Source of the DNA: Ructibacterium gallinarum | Lineage (GTDB): Bacteria > Bacillota > Clostridia > Monoglobales > Monoglobaceae | DNA length: 64,000 bases | Reading direction: 5' to 3' | Assembly (NCBI RefSeq): GCF_014982785.1 | Contig: NZ_JADCKB010000002.1 | Location: 62,001-126,000, forward strand | Shown: one piece after another, positions 50,822-58,702 of the stretch | How positions within the stretch are numbered: the stretch's first letter is position 1 | Layout of the letters: each line of letters opens with the position of its first letter | Notes under the pieces: generated by a model | What the model saw: only the letters and a program-made list of their open reading frames with translations | What the model was told of the DNA's origin: nothing | Databases searched by the model: none | Made by a program: the position numbers and the translations under genes

Positions 50822-52111
50822 TTGAAGTTTTGCAGAAAATTGATTCCCGTAGTTTTGGTTTTGGGAATTCTTTTGAATATGGGCTATGGATATGCGCTGA
50901 GCATCTCTGCGCGGGGCGGCTTTGTTTTAAACGCCGACACCTGTCAGGAAGTATACAGCTATCAAGGCGATACCCCTATGGTGCCTGCCAGCATGACCAA
51001 AGTCATGTCCGTCTACGTGATTTATGACGCCATGGCAAAGGGGCAGATCAGCAAAGACACCATGATTCCTGTGGGTTCGTCACTGGCAGCCTTTTCCAGA
51101 GATCCGGGATATTCCAACGTGATTTTGAGCGCCGGCGCCAGCTATAGCTTGGATGAAATGCTGGGCGCGATTTTTGTGGTATCTGCCAATGCGGCGGTCA
51201 TGGCAGTGGGCGATTATCTCTACGGCAGTGAGTCCGCCTTTGTAGACCGCATGAACCAGTTTGTTGCCGATTGGGGTATTGACGCCTATTTTGCAGATTG
51301 CACTGGCATATCCTCCCGCAACCGGGTGACCCCGCGGGCCATGGCAACCATTGCCAACCGCCTGATCAGCGACTATCCTGACTGTCTGAACTATTCCGGC
51401 ATGACCTATCTTAATTTCAGAGGCCAGACCTATTACGCCACCAACAAAATGCTTCCCGGTCGCGCCTATGCCTATGACGGCACCCTGGGGCTGAAAACTG
51501 GAACCACTTCTGCCGCAGGCGCTTGCTTTACCGGTGTGGTGGAACGAAACGGAGTGCGGCTGATCTCGGTTATTATGGGCGCGCCTTATGCTGACGGCCG
51601 CTATACCGACAGCATTGCCATGCTGGATTATGCCTTTTCCCAACCGGCCGCCCAGGCTCAGCCGGAGATAGAACCAGAGCCCGAAAAACCGGAAGTTCTG
51701 CGCAATATTACAAATACCGGAACACTTGCGGACGCCAATGTTTATATCAACGACCTGCCCATTGCGGATTTTATCTGCACGGACAACCCTGCTCTCACTC
51801 TGATTCGGGTGGAAGACTTAAGGGAAAACGGCTTTGAGGTGACCTATGAACCGGACACCAATACCTTGGTGGTAGTGAACGCGCCGGAAAAATTACTGAC
51901 CGGCCATGATCCCTCTCAGTTCCCCGCTGTCCTTTCGGTGAGCGGCTATAAAGCGGTTAACGTTCTTTTGAAACAGACCCAAGAGGATCTTGGGGTCTAT
52001 GCGGCGGCGGTCTATGACGCGGACGGTCAGGCTGCCATTGATGTCAGTGAACTTTCCTATCTTGGCTGGGTTCTTCAAAAAGATGGCAAAGCAACTGTGG
52101 TAACCCGGTAA
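50822..52111 (+). CDS. D-alanyl-D-alanine carboxypeptidase (S11, DacA-type) with CuAO-N-like tail
   Basis: A 429-residue secreted enzyme with a signal peptide (1-25), the catalytic motifs SMTK (S57, K60), SAN (121-123) and KTG (225-227), and a C-terminal CuAO-N-like domain (about 308-385) in place of the usual PBP5 beta domain. It removes terminal D-Ala from peptidoglycan. The start is TTG 50822 with AAAGGAG 11 bases upstream; an in-frame TTG at 50786 lies before the ribosome site. The WalR-type box at its promoter fits a wall-homeostasis gene. It may bind the wall through the tail. Confidence 0.92.
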   Translation: MKFCRKLIPVVLVLGILLNMGYGYALSISARGGFVLNADTCQEVYSYQGDTPMVPASMTKVMSVYVIYDAMAKGQISKDTMIPVGSSLAAFSRDPGYSNVILSAGASYSLDEMLGAIFVVSANAAVMAVGDYLYGSESAFVDRMNQFVADWGIDAYFADCTGISSRNRVTPRAMATIANRLISDYPDCLNYSGMTYLNFRGQTYYATNKMLPGRAYAYDGTLGLKTGTTSAAGACFTGVVERNGVRLISVIMGAPYADGRYTDSIAMLDYAFSQPAAQAQPEIEPEPEKPEVLRNITNTGTLADANVYINDLPIADFICTDNPALTLIRVEDLRENGFEVTYEPDTNTLVVVNAPEKLLTGHDPSQFPAVLSVSGYKAVNVLLKQTQEDLGVYAAAVYDADGQAAIDVSELSYLGWVLQKDGKATVVTR

Positions 52112-52117
52112 AAAGAC

Positions 52118-52146
52118 TTGCAAAAAACATTGCTTTATGCTAAAAT
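52118..52146 (+). promoter_or_regulatory. Promoter of the fluoride-riboswitch transcript
   Basis: TTGCAA (52118-52123), 17-nt spacer, TAAAAT (52141-52146) with extended TGC, starting only 6 nt after the dacA-like stop. Confidence 0.88.
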
Positions 52147-52153
52147 ATTGGTT

Positions 52154-52255
52154 GGGAATGAAGTTCTCCCGCGGCAATGCCGAAACCGCTTGTTGTATTC
52201 GACTTCAGGCTGATGACTTCTGCAATCATACATTGCAGAAGCATCGGCTTTTTTT
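52154..52255 (+). promoter_or_regulatory. Fluoride riboswitch (crcB motif) with overlapping terminator
   Basis: The aptamer core is visible: GGGAATGAAGTTCTCCC (52154-52170) matches the GGnGATG...CTCC first half, AAACCGC is at 52183-52189, and GCTGATGACTTCTGC (52209-52223) matches the conserved second half. GAAGT (52160-52164) pairs with ACTTC (52216-52220) as the ligand-stabilised stem, and GCTTG/CAGGC (52188-52210) forms the internal stem. The same 3' strand is part of the terminator stem CTTCTGCAAT/ATTGCAGAAG (52217-52241), extended by GCTGATG/CATCGGC and followed by seven T. So fluoride binding should block termination and switch the antiporter on. An extra hairpin CGGC-AAT-GCCG lies in the linker. 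Confidence 0.92.
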
Positions 52256-52296
52256 ATGGAAAAACCTGCTTTCTGCAAAGAAGAAAGGGTGTTTTT

Positions 52297-53472
52297 ATGT
52301 TACTTAGTCTTGCTCTCATTTTTCTCTGCGGCATCTTACTGGGAAGCCTTTTTCAGCGGCTGCGCCTGCCCGCCCTGCTTGGCATGCTTTTGACCGGCAT
52401 TTTGCTGGGGCCGCAAGTTCTGAATCTGCTTAGCCCCGATATACTTGGCATTTCCGCCGACCTGCGGCAGATTGCTCTGATTATCATTCTCACCCGGGCC
52501 GGGCTGAACCTTGACCTTGCGGATTTAAAAAAAGTAGGGCGGCCTGCCCTGCTCATGTGCTTTCTTCCCGCCAGTATCGAAATGATCGGAATGATTCTGC
52601 TGGCACCGCCCCTCTTGGGAATGTCCTATTTAGACGCCGCCATTGCCGGCGCGGTGGTGGCCGCCGTCTCCCCTGCCGTGGTGGTGCCCAAAATGCTCCG
52701 CTTGATGGAACAGGGTCTGGGGGTTAAAAAAGGAATTCCTCAACTCATCATGGCCGGCGCCTCGGTGGATGACATTTTTGTAATTGTTCTTTTTACTTCC
52801 TTTACCAGCATCGCCGCGGGGGATGGGTTTTCACCCTTGACCCTGCTGCGGATTCCATCCTCGGTGGTTCTGGGGTTGCTGGGAGGGCTCCTCTGCGGCC
52901 TGATTTTAGCAGAAGTCTTCCGGCGGCTTCACATCCGGGACAGCCTGAAGGTAATTCTTATTTTAAGTATTTCTTTCCTTCTGGTTACGCTGGAGCATGC
53001 CCTGACCGGGGTCATTGGTTTTTCCGGACTGCTGGCGGTGATGGGGCTGGGGGCTGTTCTGCGCCGGCAACGGCGGGAGGCAGCTGTGCGGCTGTCTCTT
53101 AAATATTCCAAGCTATGGGTTGCCGCCGAGCTTCTTTTATTTGTGCTGGTAGGCGCAGCTGTAGATATCCGATATGCTTTTTCCATGGGCGCATCCGTGA
53201 TTTTGCTGATTTTCGGCGTACTGCTGTTTCGCATGGCAGGGGTATTCCTCTGCCTGATCAAAACCGCCCTGACCAAAAAGGAACGGCTGTTCTGCATGCT
53301 GGCCTATACCCCAAAAGCCACGGTGCAGGCCGCCATTGGTTCGATTCCCCTTGCCATGGGGCTCTCCTGTGGAAATACGGTTTTAACCATTGCGGTACTC
53401 GCGATCTTGATTACCGCCCCCTTGGGCGCCTTTGCGATTGATATGACCTGCCAAAAATTGCTTTCTTCATAA
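52297..53472 (+). CDS. CPA-type cation/proton antiporter under fluoride control
   Basis: A 391-residue membrane protein with about 11-12 helices: RLRLPALLGMLLTGILLGP, LTRAGLNLDL and ASVDDIFVIVLF (the ion-binding acidic pair), all typical of the Na+/H+ exchanger (CPA) superfamily. The start is ATG 52297 behind GAAAGGG, after the riboswitch terminator. Fluoride riboswitches are known to control crcB, CLC-F and some Na+/H+-type antiporters, so this one probably exports fluoride or repairs its effects. No TrkA-type regulatory domain is attached. Confidence 0.93.
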   Translation: MLLSLALIFLCGILLGSLFQRLRLPALLGMLLTGILLGPQVLNLLSPDILGISADLRQIALIIILTRAGLNLDLADLKKVGRPALLMCFLPASIEMIGMILLAPPLLGMSYLDAAIAGAVVAAVSPAVVVPKMLRLMEQGLGVKKGIPQLIMAGASVDDIFVIVLFTSFTSIAAGDGFSPLTLLRIPSSVVLGLLGGLLCGLILAEVFRRLHIRDSLKVILILSISFLLVTLEHALTGVIGFSGLLAVMGLGAVLRRQRREAAVRLSLKYSKLWVAAELLLFVLVGAAVDIRYAFSMGASVILLIFGVLLFRMAGVFLCLIKTALTKKERLFCMLAYTPKATVQAAIGSIPLAMGLSCGNTVLTIAVLAILITAPLGAFAIDMTCQKLLSS

Positions 53473-53473
53473 A

Positions 53474-53502
53474 AAATGTGCCGGCATAAAACCGGCACAT
53501 TT
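53474..53502. terminator. Terminator after the antiporter gene
   Basis: AAATGTGCCGG (53474-53484) and CCGGCACATTT (53492-53502) form an 11-bp perfect stem directly after the antiporter stop. Confidence 0.85.
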
Positions 53503-53508
53503 CTGTGC

Positions 53509-53539
53509 AAAAAGCCGGAACGCTGGTTCCGGCTTTTTT
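53509..53539. terminator. Bidirectional terminator between antiporter and carB
   Basis: AAAAAGCCGGAAC (53509-53521) and GTTCCGGCTTTTT (53526-53538) form a 13-bp stem with a 4-nt loop; A and T runs on the two sides serve both directions. Confidence 0.9.
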
Positions 53540-53578
53540 CTCATTATTATGATAACATTACCCTGACGGGTTAGAACA

Positions 53579-56500
53579 TTATTTTTCGGTAATCTCGCTG
53601 TGGAAGGCCTGCAGGGATTTCACATCCAGCTTGCCAGACTTCTTCACCGCTTTGATTCCCTCTACCGCCGCCTGCGCCGCCGCCATGGTGGTCATATGCG
53701 GGATCCGGTTCTTGATGGCGGCCTTTCTGATATAGCTGTCATCATCTGCACCTTTCTTACCCACCGGCGTATTGATGATAAAGTCTATCTCATGATTGGT
53801 TATCTTATCCACAATATTGGGTCGTCCCTCACGGATTTTTGCCACCCGCTCCACCGGGATGCCGGCAGACCGAATCAGGTTATAGGTGCCCTCGGTTGCC
53901 ATCAGTTTAAAGCCGCAGTCATAAAAGCCTTTTGCCACTTCCACCGCCTGAGGCTTGTCCATATCGCTGACACTGATCAGCACTGTGCCTGACAACGGTA
54001 ACTGAGTCGTTTTAGTGGCTTCCTGCGCTTTATAGAATGCTTCGCCAAAGTTGGATGCAATGCCCAGCACCTCGCCGGTGGACCGCATTTCCGGTCCCAG
54101 CAGCGGGTCAACCTCCGGGAACATATTAAAGGGGAATACCGCTTCTTTCACGCCGTAATGGGAGAACTTCTTCTCCTTTAGCTCCGGCACCGGGGATTTT
54201 CTTCCGGTCAGGTGTCCTGTCATGATATCGGTTGCCAGTTTTACCATATTGATGCCGCAGACCTTGGATACCAGCGGCACGGTACGGGACGCCCGGGGAT
54301 TTGCTTCCAAAACATAAACCTTACCGTCCTCAATGGCATACTGCATATTCATCAGGCCTACCACATTCATTTCGGTGGCAATCCGGCGGGTGTAATCCTT
54401 AATCGTTTCGATCTGCTCGTGTGTCAGGCTCTTGGGCGGGATCACGCAGGCAGAGTCGCCCGAATGTACCCCGGCAAGCTCAATATGTTCCATCACGGAC
54501 GGCACAAACACATTCTCTCCGTCACTGATGGCGTCTGCTTCACACTCGGTGGCATTGTGCAGGAACCGGTCAATCAAAATCGGCCGATCCGGCGTAACAC
54601 CAACCGCTTCTTTCATATAATAGATCATGGCGTCGCTGTCATATACCACTTCCATGCCTCGGCCGCCCAGCACATAGGACGGACGAACCATGACCGGATA
54701 ACCGATCCGGTCCGCAATGGCCAGCGCGTCATCGGTGGTAACCGCCATGCCCGATTCCGGCATGGGAATGCCAAGCTTATCCATCATGGCACGGAACCGA
54801 TCCCGATCCTCCGCCATGTCAATGGTCTCCGGCGTGGTACCCAGAATATTGACACCCGCCTTTTTCAGCGATGCCGCCAGGTTCAACGGCGTCTGGCCGC
54901 CGAACTGGGCGATGACACCCACCGGCTTTTCCTTTCCGTGAATGCTCAGCACGTCCTCTAAGGTCAGCGGCTCAAAATACAGACGGTCAGAGGTGTCATA
55001 GTCTGTGGATACCGTCTCCGGGTTACAGTTTACAATAATGGTTTCAAAACCCAGCTCTTTCAGCGCTTTGGCCGCATGGACACAGCAGTAGTCAAATTCA
55101 ATACCCTGCCCGATCCGGTTGGGGCCGCCGCCCAGGATCATGATTTTGGGCTTGCCGGTCACCGGTTCTTTGCAGTCTTCCTTGATATTATAGCTGGAAT
55201 AGTAGTATGCCGCATCCTGGGTTCCGCTGACGTGTACACCTTCCCATTTTTCAACAATGCCCGCTTCGGTGCGTGCTTTTCGAATTTCTTCCTCCGTCAC
55301 ACCTAAAAGCTGGCTCAAATATTTATCCGAAAAACCGTCCTGTTTGGCCTGCCGCAGTACATCAACAGGCGGAATCTTTCCTGCATAGGAAAGCAGGGCT
55401 TCTTCTTCCTCTACCAACTCTTTCATCTGCTCAATAAAATAGTGCTTTACTTTGGTGCGCTCAAAAATCTCGTCGGCAGTCGCTCCCTTGCGCAGAGCCT
55501 CATACATGATAAAATGCCGCTCACTGCTGGGGGTTACCAGCATGTCAAGAAGTTCTTCCTTGGTTTTCTCTTTAAAATCTTTGGCGCCGCCCAGACCGTA
55601 TCTGCCGATCTCCAAACTGCGGATCGCCTTTTGAAACGCCTCTTTATAGGTTTTGCCAATGCTCATGACTTCGCCCACGGCTTTCATCTGGGTTCCCAGC
55701 TTGTCCTGTGCCCCCTTAAATTTCTCAAAGGCCCAGCGGGCAAATTTGATTACCACATAATCGCCGGAGGGTACGTATTTATCTAAGGTTCCGTACTTGC
55801 CGCAGGGGATCTCATCAAGGGTCAGCCCGCTTGCCAGCATGGCCGATACCAACGCAATGGGGAACCCTGTCGCTTTGGACGCAAGTGCGGAAGAACGTGA
55901 GGTTCTGGGGTTGATTTCAATCACAATAATCCGGTCGGTCACTGGGTCATGGGCAAACTGTACATTGGTGCCGCCGATTACTTCTATGGCTTCTACAATT
56001 TTATATGCCTGCTCCTGTAATTTCTTCTGCGTTTCCTCTGAAATGGTCAGCATCGGCGCACTGCAGAAAGAATCGCCCGTGTGTATCCCCAAAGGATCAA
56101 TATTTTCGATAAAGCAGACAGTGATCATATTGTTCTTGGCATCTCGAACCACTTCAAGTTCCAGTTCTTCCCAGCCCAAAATGGATTCTTCTACCAATAC
56201 CTGCCCCACCAGACTGGCCTGCAGGCCTCTGGCACAGACGGTCTTGAGTTCTTCCATGTTATATACCAGTCCGCCGCCGGCGCCGCCCATGGTATACGCC
56301 GGGCGCAGCACCACCGGATATCCCAGCTTGTCCGCAATGGCAAGAGCTTCCTCTACCGAATACGCCACCTCACTGCGTGCCATCTCGATTCCCAGCTGGT
56401 TCATGGTATGCTTAAATTCAATTCTGTCCTCGCCCCGCTCTATGGCGTCTACCTGTACGCCGATCACCTTGACGTTGTATTTATCCAAAACGCCTGCTGT

Positions 56501-56806
56501 CTGGAGCTCACTGCAAAGATTCAGTCCCGACTGCCCGCCCAAATTCGGCAACAGGGCATCCGGCCGTTCCTTCTCTATAATCTGCTCCAGCCGCTCCACA
56601 TTCAAAGGTTCAATATACGTTACATCCGCTGTTTCCGGATCCGTCATAATGGTTGCCGGATTGGAGTTTACCAGCACGATCTCATACCCCAGCTTCTTCA
56701 GCGCCTTACACGCCTGCGTCCCGGAGTAGTCAAACTCACACGCCTGACCGATAATAATCGGTCCGGAACCAATAATCAGCACCTTATGAATGTCTTCTCT
56801 TTTCAT
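53579..56806 (-). CDS. carB: Carbamoyl-phosphate synthase large subunit
   Basis: A 1075-residue enzyme of normal length with two homologous ATP-grasp halves (KVLIIGSGPIIIGQACEFDY and KIMILGGGPNRIGQGIEFDY are the two biotin-carboxylase-like starts) and a C-terminal MGS-like allosteric domain (about 940-1075). It makes carbamoyl phosphate for pyrimidines and arginine. The small subunit carA is not adjacent, and no pyr or arg genes flank it. GAGGT precedes the ATG, and a simple promoter lies about 45 nt upstream with no attenuator. Confidence 0.97.
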   Translation of the reverse strand: MKREDIHKVLIIGSGPIIIGQACEFDYSGTQACKALKKLGYEIVLVNSNPATIMTDPETADVTYIEPLNVERLEQIIEKERPDALLPNLGGQSGLNLCSELQTAGVLDKYNVKVIGVQVDAIERGEDRIEFKHTMNQLGIEMARSEVAYSVEEALAIADKLGYPVVLRPAYTMGGAGGGLVYNMEELKTVCARGLQASLVGQVLVEESILGWEELELEVVRDAKNNMITVCFIENIDPLGIHTGDSFCSAPMLTISEETQKKLQEQAYKIVEAIEVIGGTNVQFAHDPVTDRIIVIEINPRTSRSSALASKATGFPIALVSAMLASGLTLDEIPCGKYGTLDKYVPSGDYVVIKFARWAFEKFKGAQDKLGTQMKAVGEVMSIGKTYKEAFQKAIRSLEIGRYGLGGAKDFKEKTKEELLDMLVTPSSERHFIMYEALRKGATADEIFERTKVKHYFIEQMKELVEEEEALLSYAGKIPPVDVLRQAKQDGFSDKYLSQLLGVTEEEIRKARTEAGIVEKWEGVHVSGTQDAAYYYSSYNIKEDCKEPVTGKPKIMILGGGPNRIGQGIEFDYCCVHAAKALKELGFETIIVNCNPETVSTDYDTSDRLYFEPLTLEDVLSIHGKEKPVGVIAQFGGQTPLNLAASLKKAGVNILGTTPETIDMAEDRDRFRAMMDKLGIPMPESGMAVTTDDALAIADRIGYPVMVRPSYVLGGRGMEVVYDSDAMIYYMKEAVGVTPDRPILIDRFLHNATECEADAISDGENVFVPSVMEHIELAGVHSGDSACVIPPKSLTHEQIETIKDYTRRIATEMNVVGLMNMQYAIEDGKVYVLEANPRASRTVPLVSKVCGINMVKLATDIMTGHLTGRKSPVPELKEKKFSHYGVKEAVFPFNMFPEVDPLLGPEMRSTGEVLGIASNFGEAFYKAQEATKTTQLPLSGTVLISVSDMDKPQAVEVAKGFYDCGFKLMATEGTYNLIRSAGIPVERVAKIREGRPNIVDKITNHEIDFIINTPVGKKGADDDSYIRKAAIKNRIPHMTTMAAAQAAVEGIKAVKKSGKLDVKSLQAFHSEITEK

Positions 56807-56852
56807 ACGCTACCTCACTTCTTCCTTAGATTTTGAATACACCATTTTTACA

Positions 56853-56880
56853 ATTATACCACAAATTTTATCAGAATCAA
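56853..56880 (-). promoter_or_regulatory. Promoter of carB
   Basis: On the minus strand, TTGATT (56880-56875), 16-nt spacer, TATAAT (56858-56853). Confidence 0.8.
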
Positions 56881-57008
56881 GGGGCTTTTTTCAGTTTTTG
56901 TAAATATTGTAGAGCTATACAGTATTAAAAACCTTCTAAAACCTTTGTTTCGGCAATCTGACAAATTTCTTTTTTTCTCCTGCCCTTTTGCGCTTTTTTC
57001 TTCCAGGT

Positions 57009-57025
57009 TGTTACATTTTTGTTAT
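57009..57025 (+). promoter_or_regulatory. WalR-type box upstream of the murJ promoter
   Basis: TGTTAC-ATTTT-TGTTAT fits TGTWAH-N5-TGTWAH exactly. It ends 16 nt before the -35 of the murJ promoter, a position typical of an activator. The rest of 56807-57120 holds only the two promoters. Confidence 0.65.
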
Positions 57026-57041
57026 TTTCCTCGCGCAGGTA

Positions 57042-57070
57042 TTTACATAACCTGAAAATTACGGTATACT
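57042..57070 (+). promoter_or_regulatory. Promoter of the murJ operon
   Basis: TTTACA (57042-57047), 17-nt spacer, TATACT (57065-57070); about 50 nt before ATG 57121. Confidence 0.82.
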
Positions 57071-57120
57071 ATGTATAATTATGAAAACTGGGGGCGTATA
57101 CCTCAGAGAGGATGGATGCT

Positions 57121-58701
57121 ATGAACAACAATGGCACTGCCGCATCTTCCGGCAAAAAAGCCGTCCGAACCATCGGTTTGATGGCGGTGATCATTCTACT
57201 GGCAAAATTCATGGGGCTGTTCCGAGAAACCCTGATTGCCCGCATCTACGGACAGGGCATGGAATCAGATATGATCAATACCTCCACCCAGATCCCCCTG
57301 CTCTTTTTCGATATGGTTCTGGGCGTGGCAATCCTCTCCACCTTTGTGCCGGTTTTTAATCAATACCTGAAAAAAGAGGGCAAAGCCTCTGCCATGGCCT
57401 TTGCCCACAACTTTACCACTATCGTGGGCTCGGTGGCCGCGGCGGCCGCGTTGCTGGGTATTTTATTCGCAGAGCCGCTGGTACATCTGATGACCCCCGG
57501 CTATGCCGACGTACCCGGCAAGGTAGAACAAACCGCACAGCTTTTGCGGATTTTGTTTCCTTCCATTGTCTTTACCGCGGTGGCCTATATCGCAGTGGGC
57601 ATGCTCCAATCCTTTGGAGAATTCACCATCCCCTCCCTGATCAGCGTGGTGTCAAACGGGGTCATGATTCTGTATCTTATGCTGTTTGGCAACCGGCTGG
57701 GGCTTACCGGTGTTGCGGTTTCCATGCTGATTGCCTGGGCGCTGCAGCTTTTGATCCAACTGCCCTGGCTGAAAAAATTTGGCTGCACCTTTCGGTTTCG
57801 GTTTGATCTGAAAGACCCGGGCATCCGCCAGGCCGCAAGGATTGCCCTGCCTGTGCTGATCAGCTCCTGGGTACAGCCCCTTTGCAACGTGATTAATATG
57901 TCCTTTGGCTCCGGCCTGGGCGATGGCGCAGTGTCTGCCTTAAACTGGGCCAACAAGATATATATTATTATGGTAGGCGTTTTTGCCTATGCCATCACCA
58001 ACTTTATCTTCCCCAAGCTGTCACGGCTCAGCGCCGGGGAGGATTCCGGCGGCTTTGTCAAAATGACCCGGCTGTCTGTGGGCTGGATCCTTTTTATTAT
58101 CACCCTGGTGTCCGCCCTCTTCCTTGCCCTGTCCTCCCCCATTATTAAGGTGGTCTTTGAACGGGGCGCCTTTACCGCGGATTCCACCGCCATTACCGCA
58201 ACGGCTTTGTTTTACTACTCCTTCGGCATGGTGGGTTATGCCGTCTGCGAAGTGCTCAACAAGAGCTTTTATGCCATTCAGGACGGAAAAACGCCCATGT
58301 TTACCTCTATCATCGGGATTCTGGTGAATCTCTTGGGGGCGTTTTTGCTGGCAGGGATTTTGAAAATGGGTGTGGGCGGCCTGGCGCTGGCCTCCGCTGT
58401 CAGTTCCATTGCCATTGCCCTCTGCCTGATGTTTATGATCAACCGCAGGCGGCCCGGCATTATTACTGCCGGCTTTCTGCTGAATATTTTGAAAATGCTC
58501 CTATGCGGTCTTGCCGCATATTTGACCGCATATCTGATTTATCCCATGTCCGTTTTCCTGGACGGGGGAATGGTAATGACCCTGATTCGTCTTACCATTA
58601 CGGCTCTGCCCGCCGCAGCGGTCTATCTGGTTCTTGCGTTTTTACTGCGGGTAGACGAAACAGCGCAAATCAAAACAAATTTCTTGAGAAAGCGGGGATA
58701 A
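57121..58701 (+). CDS. murJ: MurJ/MviN-type lipid II flippase
   Basis: A 526-residue MOP-superfamily protein with about 14 helices: FMGLFRETLIARIYG, DMINTSTQIPLLFFDM and FERGAFTADST, the MurJ hallmarks. It moves lipid II, or a related lipid-linked precursor, across the membrane. ATG 57121 has GAGAGG nine bases upstream; the in-frame ATG 57112 overlaps that site and is unlikely. It heads an operon with a Wzy-like polymerase and a GT4 enzyme, so a role in a second wall polymer is also possible. Confidence 0.92.
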   Translation: MNNNGTAASSGKKAVRTIGLMAVIILLAKFMGLFRETLIARIYGQGMESDMINTSTQIPLLFFDMVLGVAILSTFVPVFNQYLKKEGKASAMAFAHNFTTIVGSVAAAAALLGILFAEPLVHLMTPGYADVPGKVEQTAQLLRILFPSIVFTAVAYIAVGMLQSFGEFTIPSLISVVSNGVMILYLMLFGNRLGLTGVAVSMLIAWALQLLIQLPWLKKFGCTFRFRFDLKDPGIRQAARIALPVLISSWVQPLCNVINMSFGSGLGDGAVSALNWANKIYIIMVGVFAYAITNFIFPKLSRLSAGEDSGGFVKMTRLSVGWILFIITLVSALFLALSSPIIKVVFERGAFTADSTAITATALFYYSFGMVGYAVCEVLNKSFYAIQDGKTPMFTSIIGILVNLLGAFLLAGILKMGVGGLALASAVSSIAIALCLMFMINRRRPGIITAGFLLNILKMLLCGLAAYLTAYLIYPMSVFLDGGMVMTLIRLTITALPAAAVYLVLAFLLRVDETAQIKTNFLRKRG

Positions 58702-58702
58702 C

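Noticed and set aside
55797-56729. Plus-strand open frame of about 310 codons inside carB
   Set aside because: Lies entirely antisense to a full-length, well-conserved carB and is Ser/Thr-rich as expected of a shadow frame.
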